Below the pieces are notes generated by a model. The model did no database searches, was not told the origin of the DNA, and saw only the letters and a program-made list of their open reading frames with translations. A stretch of 64,000 nt of DNA from Acidobacteriota bacterium. Its GTDB lineage: Bacteria > Acidobacteriota > Thermoanaerobaculia > Multivoradales > Multivoraceae. This document shows positions 53,869 to 62,000 of this stretch, piece after piece. The translations under genes were made by a program, and so were the position numbers. Numbering within the stretch: position 1 is the first letter of the stretch; every line of letters starts with the position of its first letter. Location of the stretch: contig JAPOXA010000097.1 of the NCBI GenBank assembly GCA_026707325.1, positions 1-64,000 on the forward strand, written 5' to 3'.

Positions 53869-54639
53869 ATGGACCGGGCGCGCAGCGAAGCGACAACGCG
53901 ACACACCGGGTGCGCCGGCGCCCACGCCGGCATCCGGCGCGAAGCGCCGGTCTGGCTCAGCCTGGCCCTGTTTACCGTCATCGCCGCCGCCGGCAGCCTC
54001 CACGCCCAGTCCGGCGTGCCGGACGGCTACAAACTCGTCTACTCCCAGGACTTCACCGACGCCTCGGCGCTCGACGACTTCACGTTCAGCGACCAGCGGG
54101 CGTGGGAGTACGGCGCAGGCGACCGGCGCGGCTACCTCGACCTCAAGGGCGGCAGCAAGTACGAGCCGAAGCACCGTTCGCCGCTCAACATCGCCCTGAT
54201 CGACGATCTCCTGCTCGCCGACTTCGTCCTCGAAGCCGAGGCATGGCAGACCGGCCGCGAGTACGGCCACCGGGACCTCAGTCTCTTCTTCGGCTTCGAG
54301 GGGCCCAACCGCTACTACTACGCCCACCTGGCCACGGAGCCGGACGACCGAGCCCACAACATCTTCCTGGTCGACAACGCCGATCGGGCGCCGATGGGCG
54401 CGATCCCGGCCGAAGGCGTCGACTGGGGCCGCGGCTGGAAGCGGGTCAGGGTCGAACGCCAGGACGGCGCGCTGCGCGTCTACTTCGACGGCGGGAAGCA
54501 GCCGACCGTCTCGACCGACCGCGATCCGCTCGGCTGGGGCCGCGTCGGCTTCGGGTCGTTCGACGACACCGGGCGGTTCAGCCAGATCCGGATCTGGGCG
54601 CCGGACTCTCGCGAGGCCCGGGACCCCGCGTTCAAGTAG
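53869..54639 (+). CDS. exported LamG/DUF1080-like protein
   Basis: 256 residues from ATG 53869, 19 bases after the oxidoreductase stop. Residues 12-28 come from a dispersed palindromic repeat, and the hydrophobic signal core LSLALFTVIAAAGSLHAQ follows. The mature domain (YKLVYSQDFTDASALDDFTF, DLSLFFGFEGPNRYYYAHLA and QDGALRVYFDGGKQPTV) resembles concanavalin-like DUF1080/LamG lectin folds. It may bind or hydrolyse a glycan. Confidence 0.82.
   Translation: MDRARSEATTRHTGCAGAHAGIRREAPVWLSLALFTVIAAAGSLHAQSGVPDGYKLVYSQDFTDASALDDFTFSDQRAWEYGAGDRRGYLDLKGGSKYEPKHRSPLNIALIDDLLLADFVLEAEAWQTGREYGHRDLSLFFGFEGPNRYYYAHLATEPDDRAHNIFLVDNADRAPMGAIPAEGVDWGRGWKRVRVERQDGALRVYFDGGKQPTVSTDRDPLGWGRVGFGSFDDTGRFSQIRIWAPDSREARDPAFK
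53904..53950 (-). repeat. palindromic repeat, short-form copy, inside a signal peptide
   Basis: Read in reverse it gives GCGCTTCGCGCC, then GCCGGCGTGGGCGCCGGC and ends in GCGCACCCGGTG. It matches the copy at 39168-39222. On the plus strand it is translated as residues 12-28 of the LamG-like protein, just before the signal-peptide core. Confidence 0.75.
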
Positions 54640-54648
54640 CCGACGAGC

Positions 54649-55017
54649 TCAACCGAGCTTCGCCAGCGGCACCAGCCGCGAGGCGCGGATCCGCCTGTCG
54701 CGCGTGACCAGGGGAACCTGATGGACGACACTCGTCGCAGCGATCAGCTCATCCGCGGGATCGCCCCGGAAATCGAGCTCGCAACTGGTGCGGCAAACCT
54801 CCACTGACAAGGGCCAGGTGTGAACCTGACGGAGCGCTCTCTGCATCCGAGGCTCGCCCAGGTCCAGTGCTATCCGCCCGAGTTGAGCCAGCTTGGCGAG
54901 TTCCCAGAGAACGATGGCGGAGATACCCCAGCGATCGTCGGCAAGGAGCCGCTGCTCCGCCGGCTTCAGTTCCCCTTCCAGGGCGTCGACGAGGATGTGG
55001 GTATCAAGATTCAGCAT
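54649..55017 (-). CDS. vapC: VapC-type PIN-domain toxin
   Basis: 122 residues. PIN residues are visible: MLNLDTHILVDALEG (first Asp), a Glu in VLWELAKLAQLG, and FRGDPADELIAATSVVHQVPLV with later Asp. The start overlaps the antitoxin end by 14 bp. Full length for VapC. Such proteins cleave RNA. It differs in sequence from the PIN toxin at 21161. Confidence 0.9.
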   Translation of the reverse strand: MLNLDTHILVDALEGELKPAEQRLLADDRWGISAIVLWELAKLAQLGRIALDLGEPRMQRALRQVHTWPLSVEVCRTSCELDFRGDPADELIAATSVVHQVPLVTRDRRIRASRLVPLAKLG

Positions 55018-55225
55018 CCCACCTGACGCCAGTGCTCATCGTGTCGCCCGCTGGCTGCAGCTTCCCCCGAAGGCAGCCGATCAAATGCTCGGAAGTGCCC
55101 TCGACCGGTATCAACTTCGCCACCGGACGTCCGTGTTTCGTGATCACCACGCCATCGCGATCCACCTGATCCAGAATCGCGAGGCACTGTTCCTTGAACT
55201 GGGCGGCGCCAATCGTACGGCTCAT
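55004..55225 (-). CDS. Phd/YefM-type antitoxin
   Basis: 73 residues with the Phd fold signature (MSRTIGAAQFKEQCLAILDQ, then GVVITKHGRPVAKLIPVE). The C-terminal segment would contact the toxin. A GAGG ribosome binding site is upstream, and a promoter-overlapping inverted repeat lies 50-85 bp before the start. Confidence 0.88.
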   Translation of the reverse strand: MSRTIGAAQFKEQCLAILDQVDRDGVVITKHGRPVAKLIPVEGTSEHLIGCLRGKLQPAGDTMSTGVRWDAES

Positions 55226-55274
55226 CGTCTACCGATCCTCATGTTCGTCGTTGATCGGCGGGTGACTCAAGAAC

Positions 55275-55310
55275 TGGACAGATCATACGACCAGACAGAC
55301 AATCTGTCCA
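55275..55310 (-). promoter_or_regulatory. candidate promoter and operator for the second phd-vapC pair
   Basis: On the minus strand TGGACA (55305-55310) and TATGAT (55282-55287) are 17 bp apart. The same stretch holds a perfect 9-bp inverted repeat, TGGACAGAT and ATCTGTCCA (55275-55283 and 55302-55310). An autorepressor bound there would block the promoter. Confidence 0.55.
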
Positions 55311-55377
55311 CTTTCCCTCAACGGCGGCGGAGCCTTGGCGGGCTACAGCAGGTTGCCTGTCGCGGGGACGCCGCGGG

Positions 55378-55887
55378 TCAACGGGCGCCGCGCGCCAGCT
55401 CGCGCACCGGCTGCGGCGAGTCGCCCACCGGCGTGTTGTGCTGCATGGCGATCCGCCACTCGTCGCCCACGCGCGTGTAGGTCATCGTGTAGCGGCCTTC
55501 GTGCACGGTCTGCCGTCCCTGCCCGTCGTAGTTCACCGACAGCGAGTACTCGCCGTAGGCGATTCCCGTGTCGCCGATGATCCGGTATTCCTCGTTCCGG
55601 GTCTCGAAGCGCGCCTTCGTCGTGGTGTTGAAGAAGAGGCGCCAGTCGAGCGCGCAGGCTTCCCGGCCCTGCTTGCCCGACGTGGGGCCGCAGGCATAGA
55701 AGGAGAGCGCCTCGTCGTGCACCGTATCGAGGAAACCGTCGAGGTTGCCCTCGTTGAGCGCGGCAACGCCGGTCTCGAAAACTCCTTTCACGGCCGCCAC
55801 GGCGCTGTCGTCGCCGGCGAACGCCGGACTGCCGGCCGCGAGGAAGAGGGCAAGAATCGCGATCGAAATGAAGAGGGCTGGCCTCAT
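55378..55887 (-). CDS. exported NTF2/SnoaL-like protein
   Basis: 169 residues from ATG 55887 with a signal peptide (ISIAILALFLAAGSPAFA). The mature part fits the DUF4440/SnoaL-like NTF2 fold: AVKGVFETGVAALNEGNLDG, FETRNEEYRIIGDTGIAYGE and GRYTMTYTRVGDEWRIAMQH. These proteins can be enzymes or ligand binders; no active-site motif identifies a reaction here. Confidence 0.85.
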   Translation of the reverse strand: MRPALFISIAILALFLAAGSPAFAGDDSAVAAVKGVFETGVAALNEGNLDGFLDTVHDEALSFYACGPTSGKQGREACALDWRLFFNTTTKARFETRNEEYRIIGDTGIAYGEYSLSVNYDGQGRQTVHEGRYTMTYTRVGDEWRIAMQHNTPVGDSPQPVRELARGAR

Positions 55888-56100
55888 CGGAGCGTCTCCG
55901 GGCGTTGTTCTCGGTATGTTCTTCCGGCGCTGGAACGGACGCCCCAGCGACGGCCGCGAGGGTAGCACGGCAACCGTGGCGAGCCGCGTGTTGTCACCCG
56001 TCGGCCTGACGATGCAATCCGAGTTCAGCGGCGATCTGGGCGGTCGGCCGGATTGTAGAATGGCGGCCAGACGGACCGGAGACACAACGGGAGTTTGGCA

Positions 56101-57093
56101 ATGGACGCGCAGGCCCCCGAGAAGTGGAAGCCGCTTTCCGGCATGCCGGACGGCGCGGAAAGCTGGGCGATGCCCGGCTATGCCGACCTTGAGGCGGGGT
56201 GGAACGACTGCCTGAGCGGGCTCAAGGACGGAACCCCCGAGGCGCGCTTCCTGGACGGCTGGCTGCGGGAGCGGGTGCGCGCCTTTGCCGTGGAGACCGG
56301 CCAGATCGAGGGCCTGTACACGCTGCGTCGGGGCGTCACCGAGCAGCTCATCGCGGAGGGCTTCGCCGGCGCGGTGGGGGCGCACACCCTCGAGGGGATC
56401 GAGGATCGCACCCTGCGGGGCCTGCTGCGGGATCAGGAGGCCGCCTACGACATGATGTTCGAGGACGTCGCCAGCGGGCGCCCCCTGTCGGTGTACATGA
56501 TGAAGAGCTGGCACGCCCTGCTGACTCGTCATCAGGACACCGTCACGGGCCTCGACCTCCAGGGCCGGCGCGTTCAGGTCGAGTTCCGCGGCAAGGGCGA
56601 GTGGAAGACGAGGCCCAACAACCCCCGCCGCGCGGACGGGCTCGTTCACGAGTACTGCCCGCCGGAGCAGGTGGACCCCGAGATGCGCCGCTTCCTCGAG
56701 CTCTACGACGGCGAGATTCGTGATGGGGGCTATCCGGTCAACGTGGAGGCCGCCTGGCTGCACCACCGGTTCGTTCGCACCCACCCGTTCCAGGACGGCA
56801 ACGGGCGCGTTTCCCGGCTGCTCATGGCGTGGGCCTACGTGAAGCGGCGCCTGCCGCCTCCCGTGGTCTCCGCCGAAGTAAAGCCCGAGTACATCCGGGC
56901 CCTCGAGGCCGCGGACGAAGGGAACCTGAAGGCGTTTTCCGACTACGTCGGCGACCTCTCGACGCCAACTCTCCGAAGCGCGATCCAGATCGCCCGGGAC
57001 GCCCTGTCAGGCCGACTGAACCGCCCGAACGGCAACGGCGGGCGCACCGTCGGCGACGTGTACCTTCCGCCCGAGCCGGATCCAGGCGCCTGA
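56101..57093 (+). CDS. Fic-domain protein
   Basis: 330 residues from ATG 56101; a TTG at 56095 would add two residues. The Fic active loop is HPFQDGNGRVSRLLMAWAY (HxFx(D/E)GNGRxxR). An N-terminal segment VETGQIEGLY fits the (S/T)xxxE(G/N) inhibitory helix, so the protein should be self-restrained. Fic enzymes usually AMPylate target proteins. No separate FicA-like antitoxin gene is next to it. Confidence 0.92.
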   Translation: MDAQAPEKWKPLSGMPDGAESWAMPGYADLEAGWNDCLSGLKDGTPEARFLDGWLRERVRAFAVETGQIEGLYTLRRGVTEQLIAEGFAGAVGAHTLEGIEDRTLRGLLRDQEAAYDMMFEDVASGRPLSVYMMKSWHALLTRHQDTVTGLDLQGRRVQVEFRGKGEWKTRPNNPRRADGLVHEYCPPEQVDPEMRRFLELYDGEIRDGGYPVNVEAAWLHHRFVRTHPFQDGNGRVSRLLMAWAYVKRRLPPPVVSAEVKPEYIRALEAADEGNLKAFSDYVGDLSTPTLRSAIQIARDALSGRLNRPNGNGGRTVGDVYLPPEPDPGA

Positions 57094-57135
57094 CCGGACG
57101 CATCGGGCGGCGCGCTGAAGAAACTGGACAAACCA

Positions 57136-57425
57136 CCGACAGCAAGATGGGGAACTGTGATCGCCTTGGGTGTCAAGTTCGTGAGCCCGAGAATCAGCCG
57201 TCCGTGGAATCCAGGGTCAATCTGTGGCCCCATCGTGGCGATGAGTCCCTTGCGGGCGTACTTCGAGCGCAGTCCGAAGCGTCCGGCATGCTGCGGGCCC
57301 AGTGCGATCTCCTCGCGCACGGTGACCACCGCGAAGTCGCCACGCTCGATCGAGAGATAGCCGGCCGAACGGAGGTCCCGCGCACCGACAGGGCGGCCGA
57401 GTCCCTGCACGACAGCGAGCCTCAT
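57136..57425 (-). pseudogene. dCTP deaminase-like fragment
   Basis: From ATG 57425 the minus strand encodes a dUTPase/dCTP deaminase-fold core: HAGRFGLRSKYARKGLIATM and GPQIDPGFHGRLILGLTNLT. The N-terminal part of the family is missing, and homology ends after ITVPH, where unrelated sequence follows. The gap 57094-57500 otherwise shows one half-copy of the palindromic repeat stem (about 57463-57484). Confidence 0.7.
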
Positions 57426-57500
57426 GGCTGCGGACGCTGCTACTAGAATAAGAACGCTGCAGTCGCCGGCCAGGAAGCCGGCCGTAAGGAGCCCCTACCG

Positions 57501-57824
57501 ATGACCAGAACCCGCCATCCGCCATCCGCCATGCCGAAGGTCCTTGAAGCTGGGGCGAAGGTGATCGCAAAGGACGAGGATTACGGCGAGTGGAAGTTCT
57601 CCTGGAGAGTGGTCGTCGAAGCGCCTCCGCATGCCGAGTGCTACACGAAAGTCGTCTTCGTCGACGAGGACGACTTTGAAGTCGAGTCGACCTTCGACTC
57701 CTCAACCGTGCCCTCCTCCGGACGCCTGGTGCTTCGCGGAACTACGCTCATCGACGAATCGCTGGCACGAACCATCACGAACACTCTGGCGTCGGTCGAG
57801 GTCGAACCGGACGACTCCGAGTAG
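57501..57824 (+). CDS. small protein of unknown function
   Basis: 107 residues from ATG 57501, preceded at 9 bp by AAGGAG. It contains EWKFSWRVVVEAPPHAECYT, an acidic middle (VDEDDFEVESTFD) and ends LASVEVEPDDSE. No signal peptide or TM segment. I know no family. The clear ribosome binding site supports a real gene. Confidence 0.6.
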   Translation: MTRTRHPPSAMPKVLEAGAKVIAKDEDYGEWKFSWRVVVEAPPHAECYTKVVFVDEDDFEVESTFDSSTVPSSGRLVLRGTTLIDESLARTITNTLASVEVEPDDSE

Positions 57825-57850
57825 CGGCCGCCACGGTCATTCGGAGGGGA

Positions 57851-58029
57851 AAGGCTACGGCAGCCGCAACTCCTCACCGGTCCGCACCAACAGGACCCCC
57901 TCGACCAGACGCTCCGCCTCGTCAGCCACCAGGCGGCGCGGGTGGGCGCTGGTTGCCTTGAAGCCGAAGACGCGGGCCACTTCCCTGGCGCGATCGGCCG
58001 GGCTGATGCCGAAATTCCGTTCGACGGCC
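57851..58029. repeat. 179-bp direct repeat, copy 1 (3' end of the giant helicase gene)
   Basis: This segment aligns without indels to 58897-59075 (offset 1046 bp) and includes the shared stop codon region. The copies share most bases, with scattered changes. They flank the ion channel gene on both sides. Confidence 0.85.
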
Positions 58030-58043
58030 TCGATTCGCGTCAA
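57855..58043 (-). CDS. short frame duplicating the C-terminus of the DUF3320 helicase
   Basis: 62 residues from TTG 58043, which overlaps the ion channel stop as TTGA. The sequence (VFGFKATSAHPRRLVADEAE, then VLLVRTGEELRLP) is a near copy of the last 60 residues of the 1631-residue helicase at 58901. The frame has no stop, so it may still be translated as a free DUF3320-like tail, or be a leftover of a duplication. Confidence 0.55.
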   Translation of the reverse strand: MTRIEAVERNFGISPADRAREVARVFGFKATSAHPRRLVADEAERLVEGVLLVRTGEELRLP

Positions 58044-58891
58044 CTGCCGCTACGGGAGCCGCCCTTCCGCGAGTCGCTCCCCGCGGCGGCATCACGCTCC
58101 AGCCGCTCCCGTAGCCGGGCGAGCGTGGCCTCCGCGCGGATCGCTTCTTCCAGAAGTTGGTCGCGGTCACGCGTCGGCGCAGACTCCACGTCCTCCTGCT
58201 TGACTTCCTCGAGGCTGTTGATGACGACGGCGATGAACAGGTTGACGACGACGAAGCCTCCGACGACGACGAAACTGACGAAGTACGCCCAGGACCACCA
58301 GTAGTGGTCCAGCGCCGTGTACATGATGTCGGTCCAGTCTTCCAGGGTGACGATCCGGAACAGGGACAGGAGCGACATCCCGAGCGTCCGCCAGTGAACC
58401 GGATCGATGTCCCTGAAGAGGTGGTATCCGGCGACTCCGTAGGCGTAGAACAGGATCGCGAGCAGCGCCAGCACGTTGACCATCCCCGGCAGCGAGCGAA
58501 TCAGCGTCGAGACGATCAGCCGCAGTCCAGGCACCGCGGACATGAAGCGCTGCACTCGGAACAGCCGCGCCAGCCGGGCGATCGTCGCCCATTCGCCCGT
58601 CGCCGGCAGCAGACTGACGACGATCGTGCTGAAGTCGAGGAGGTTCCATCCGTCCCGAAAGTAGCTCCCCACCCGCGGCCAACGGGCCGTCATCTTGATC
58701 AGCGCCTCCAGCACGAAGACGACGAGAAAGGTCCGATTGGCGAACTCCAGCGCGTCGCCGTAGCGCTGAGACAACAATTCGGAGGTCTCGAGGCCGATCA
58801 CCACCGCGTTGACCGTGATCGCGACGAGGACGCCGCCCCGGAACCACGGCGCGTCGACCGCGCGACCTGCAAGAAGGGCCAATCGCGACAT
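58040..58891 (-). CDS. voltage-gated cation channel, one-domain type (Ca-like filter)
   Basis: 283 residues in the BacNav-type plan: S1-S4 with arginines in S4 (IARLARLFRVQRFMSAV), S5, a pore loop and S6 (FVVVGGFVVVNLFIAVVINS), then a charged coiled tail (LEEAIRAEATLARLRERLER). The filter reads TLEDWTD. Sodium-selective NavAb has TLESWSM, whereas the engineered calcium-selective CavAb has TLDDWSD. Asp at the two extra positions points to Ca2+ permeation, which is inference. It lies between two copies of the helicase tail. Confidence 0.9.
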   Translation of the reverse strand: MSRLALLAGRAVDAPWFRGGVLVAITVNAVVIGLETSELLSQRYGDALEFANRTFLVVFVLEALIKMTARWPRVGSYFRDGWNLLDFSTIVVSLLPATGEWATIARLARLFRVQRFMSAVPGLRLIVSTLIRSLPGMVNVLALLAILFYAYGVAGYHLFRDIDPVHWRTLGMSLLSLFRIVTLEDWTDIMYTALDHYWWSWAYFVSFVVVGGFVVVNLFIAVVINSLEEVKQEDVESAPTRDRDQLLEEAIRAEATLARLRERLERDAAAGSDSRKGGSRSGS

Positions 58892-58896
58892 CGGAA

Positions 58897-59075
58897 GAGG
58901 CTACGGCAGCCGCAACTCCTCACCTGTCCGCACCAACAGGCTCTCCCCGACCAGACGCTCCGCCTCTTCAGCCACCAGACGGCGCAGGTCGGCGCTGGTG
59001 GCCTTGAATCCGAAGGCGCGGGCCACTTCCCTGGCGCAATCGACCGCGTTGATGCCGATGTTCCGTTCGACGGCC
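58897..59075. repeat. 179-bp direct repeat, copy 2 (within the helicase gene)
   Basis: It is the original or sister copy of 57851-58029, at the 3' end of the helicase coding region. Both copies end at the same motif (GTTCGACGGCC) and show no gaps between them. Confidence 0.85.
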
Positions 59076-62000
59076 GCAACGAGGGCGGCTCGGACCTCGA
59101 CCGGGGGCAGCATGTCGATCTTGCGGAGCGTCCCGGATTCGACGGCGCGACGGTCGCGGACCTCGACCTTGCGGGCTTTCGCCGGTTCGAGAAAACGGGC
59201 CTTGCCCGCGCCGGAGACGCGGATCAGATCAACACGCGCCAGTGCCGTGACCGCCTCGGCGACGCGCTTCTGGATGCGGCTGCCGGTGCGCTTGTACCCC
59301 CAGAGTCGGCTGAGGCGTCGACCGACCTCCTCGATGTGGACGGGACCTTCCACTTCGACGATCTTCGCCACGCACTCGGCCACGTCCCTGAGCGGGGCTT
59401 CGTGGAGTTCGAAGCCGGAGGAAACCCTGAAGGACGCCTCGCGATAGGGGACTCGCGACGTCTCGGTCGTCTCCGTTCGCGGAGCGTCGCGGAGAATCTC
59501 CGGACTCGGTTCGGACTCCGGCGTGCAGTCCCGCCCCGAGCCGTTGCCATCGCGGCTGCCGCTGCCAAGAGCCGTACGCGCCCGCTCGATCGCCTCGAGC
59601 AGCTTCTGCAACTCGATGTCCCGGTTGTAGAACCAGTCCGTGCTCCAGACCCGGTGGAACGTCCAGCCCTTCTGCTCCAGCACGGCCTGCCGCAGACGGT
59701 CGCGTTCGCGGGCCCAGCTCGACGAGTGGTAGCGGGCGCCGTCGCACTCCACCGCCAGCAGGAAGCGGCCCTCGTGGTCCGGGTCGCGCACGGCGAGGTC
59801 GATCCGGAAACCGGACGAGCCGACCTGCGCCGCCACCTTGTAGCCATGGTCGGCGAGGGCGTTGGCCACCGCGTGCTCGAACGGGCTGTCCATCTCCCGG
59901 CCGGACTGAAGCGCCACGTCCATCTCGCCGGTCTGCGCGTACTTCAGGAACCGTCGCAGCACTCTCGGCCCGCGATGCTTCGCGGCGTCGAGCCGGATGT
60001 CCTCGTAACGAATCGACGAAAACACGCGGCATTGCCGCTTCGCCCGGGTGAACAGGACGTTCAGCCGCCGCTCGCCTCCCGCGCCCGAGACCGGCCCGAA
60101 GCTCTGCGCCATGTAACCGTCGGCGTCGCGGCCGTAGCCGATCGAGATGAAGATGACGTCGCGCTCGTCGCCCTGCACGTTCTCCAGGTTCTTGACGAAG
60201 AACGGTTCGTTGCGGTTGTCGCCGCAGAAAGCGTCGAGCTCGGGCAAGCGGGAACGCATGTACTCGACCCGGTCCTCGATCGTGTCGCGCTGGGCCACCG
60301 ACAACGCGACCACGCCCAGGCTCAGACCGGGTCGTTCGCGGACGTGGCGCAGCACCTCGTCAACTACCGCCTCGGCCTCCCGGGGGTTGTTGCGCCGCCT
60401 GCCGCGGCCGTAGACCCCGTCCACATGAACGAACGAGAGACCGAAGTCGCCGCCCGCCCGGCTGGGACTCGGCGGACAGACGAGCCGGTCACCGTAGAAC
60501 TCGTTGTTCGAGACCTCGATCAGGGACGGATGCATCGATCGGTAGTGCCATTCGAGCATCAGCGGCGCCATCGCCCGCGCTTCGCACAGCGACAGGATGC
60601 TCTCCATGTCGGCGATCTGCATGCCGGAGATGGCGGCAACGTCCAGGTCTTCGTCCGTATCGTCCTCGTCGCCGCTGACCTGCCGGTCGAAGAACGAGGT
60701 CGGTGGAAGCTGCTTCTGGTCGCCGACGACGATCACCTGACGGGCGCGGAGCACCGCACCCATCGCGTCCGCTGGCCTGACCTGACTCGCCTCGTCGATC
60801 AGCAGCAGGTCGAACATGAGGCCGCCCGGACGCAGGAACTGGGCCACGGAGAGAGGGCTCATCAGGAACACCGGCTTGATCGCCGCCACCGCTTCGCCGG
60901 CCACGTCGAGCAGTCTGCGAAGCGGCATGTGCCGGGTCTTCTTGTTGCACTCGCCGCGGACGATCCCGATCTGGCCGGCCGACCCGGAAGGCATGCCGTT
61001 GTAGTGACGGAGCGCCGCTTCCTGGCTCGCGAGATGCTGGAGCTCGGCGTCGAGCGTTCTGAACCGCTCGACCGCAGCCGTCCGCCCGGCGCCGTCGATG
61101 ACCTCGATCTCGGGCGTTTCCCGCAGGAAACGGTTCCAGACGGCCTCCGCCCGAACGAAGCGCAGCACGTCCGCCACGGCCGCGGCTTCGAGACGGCCGT
61201 CGGCAAGCCGCTCGCGAAGCGCCCCCAGGCCCAGCTCGGCCGCCTGGCGCGCGCAGGACGAGAGGCGCAGCCAGCCTTCGTACCCGTCCATGTTCCTCGC
61301 CCAGCAGACCAGGCGCCCTTCCAACTCCTCCAGGTCGACCGAATCGACCCAATCGGAAACCGGGGGTTCGGCCGGCCCGCCGCGCGCCCCGGCGGCGACG
61401 CCGGCCTTCGCGACCTCCGGCTCGGAGGTTCCCGCGGTGGTCGGGACATCGACGCCGAAAGCGACCGCGGGATCGAGACCGACGGTCGCCGACACCTGCG
61501 CGAAAGCGGCGGTCCAGTCGGCGAAGGACTGGCGCAGGTTCCCCGCGGCATCGGCTGGCGGGCCGTCGGGAAGCCCCTCGAACCACTGCCTCGCCGCGAG
61601 ACCGGCGCCCGCCGTTTCCGCCTCCGCCGCGATCCACGACATGGCGGGCAGCACCGCGGACACGTCGGTCTCCTCGCCCCGCCAGGCGCCGTCCAGAGCC
61701 GCGCGGCCCAGCTCGTCACCACGCTCCAGGGCGAGCCGGCTCTTGCGGCAACGGATGAGACGGTCGAGCAGTTCCAGCCGCTCGGAGTGCCCGCCTCGCC
61801 AGCCCGGACGGAGCATCGCTCCGAGCCGCTTCGACGCCCGCCGCCAGACGCCGGAGAACCACCGGAAGGCGGACCCGCCATGCGCAGCGAGGTCGAGGCG
61901 GGTCTCTGTCCAATCCAGGTCCAGCGCGCTTTCGATGCAGTCTTCCAGCAGCGCCGCCCGCTCCGCCTGGAACCTCCCGAGGTCCTCGAACAGGGCCAGC

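Noticed and set aside
55230..55377. A further small gene in the gap upstream of the second antitoxin.
   Set aside because: No frame with a start, ribosome binding site and plausible composition. The gap is explained by the promoter/operator.
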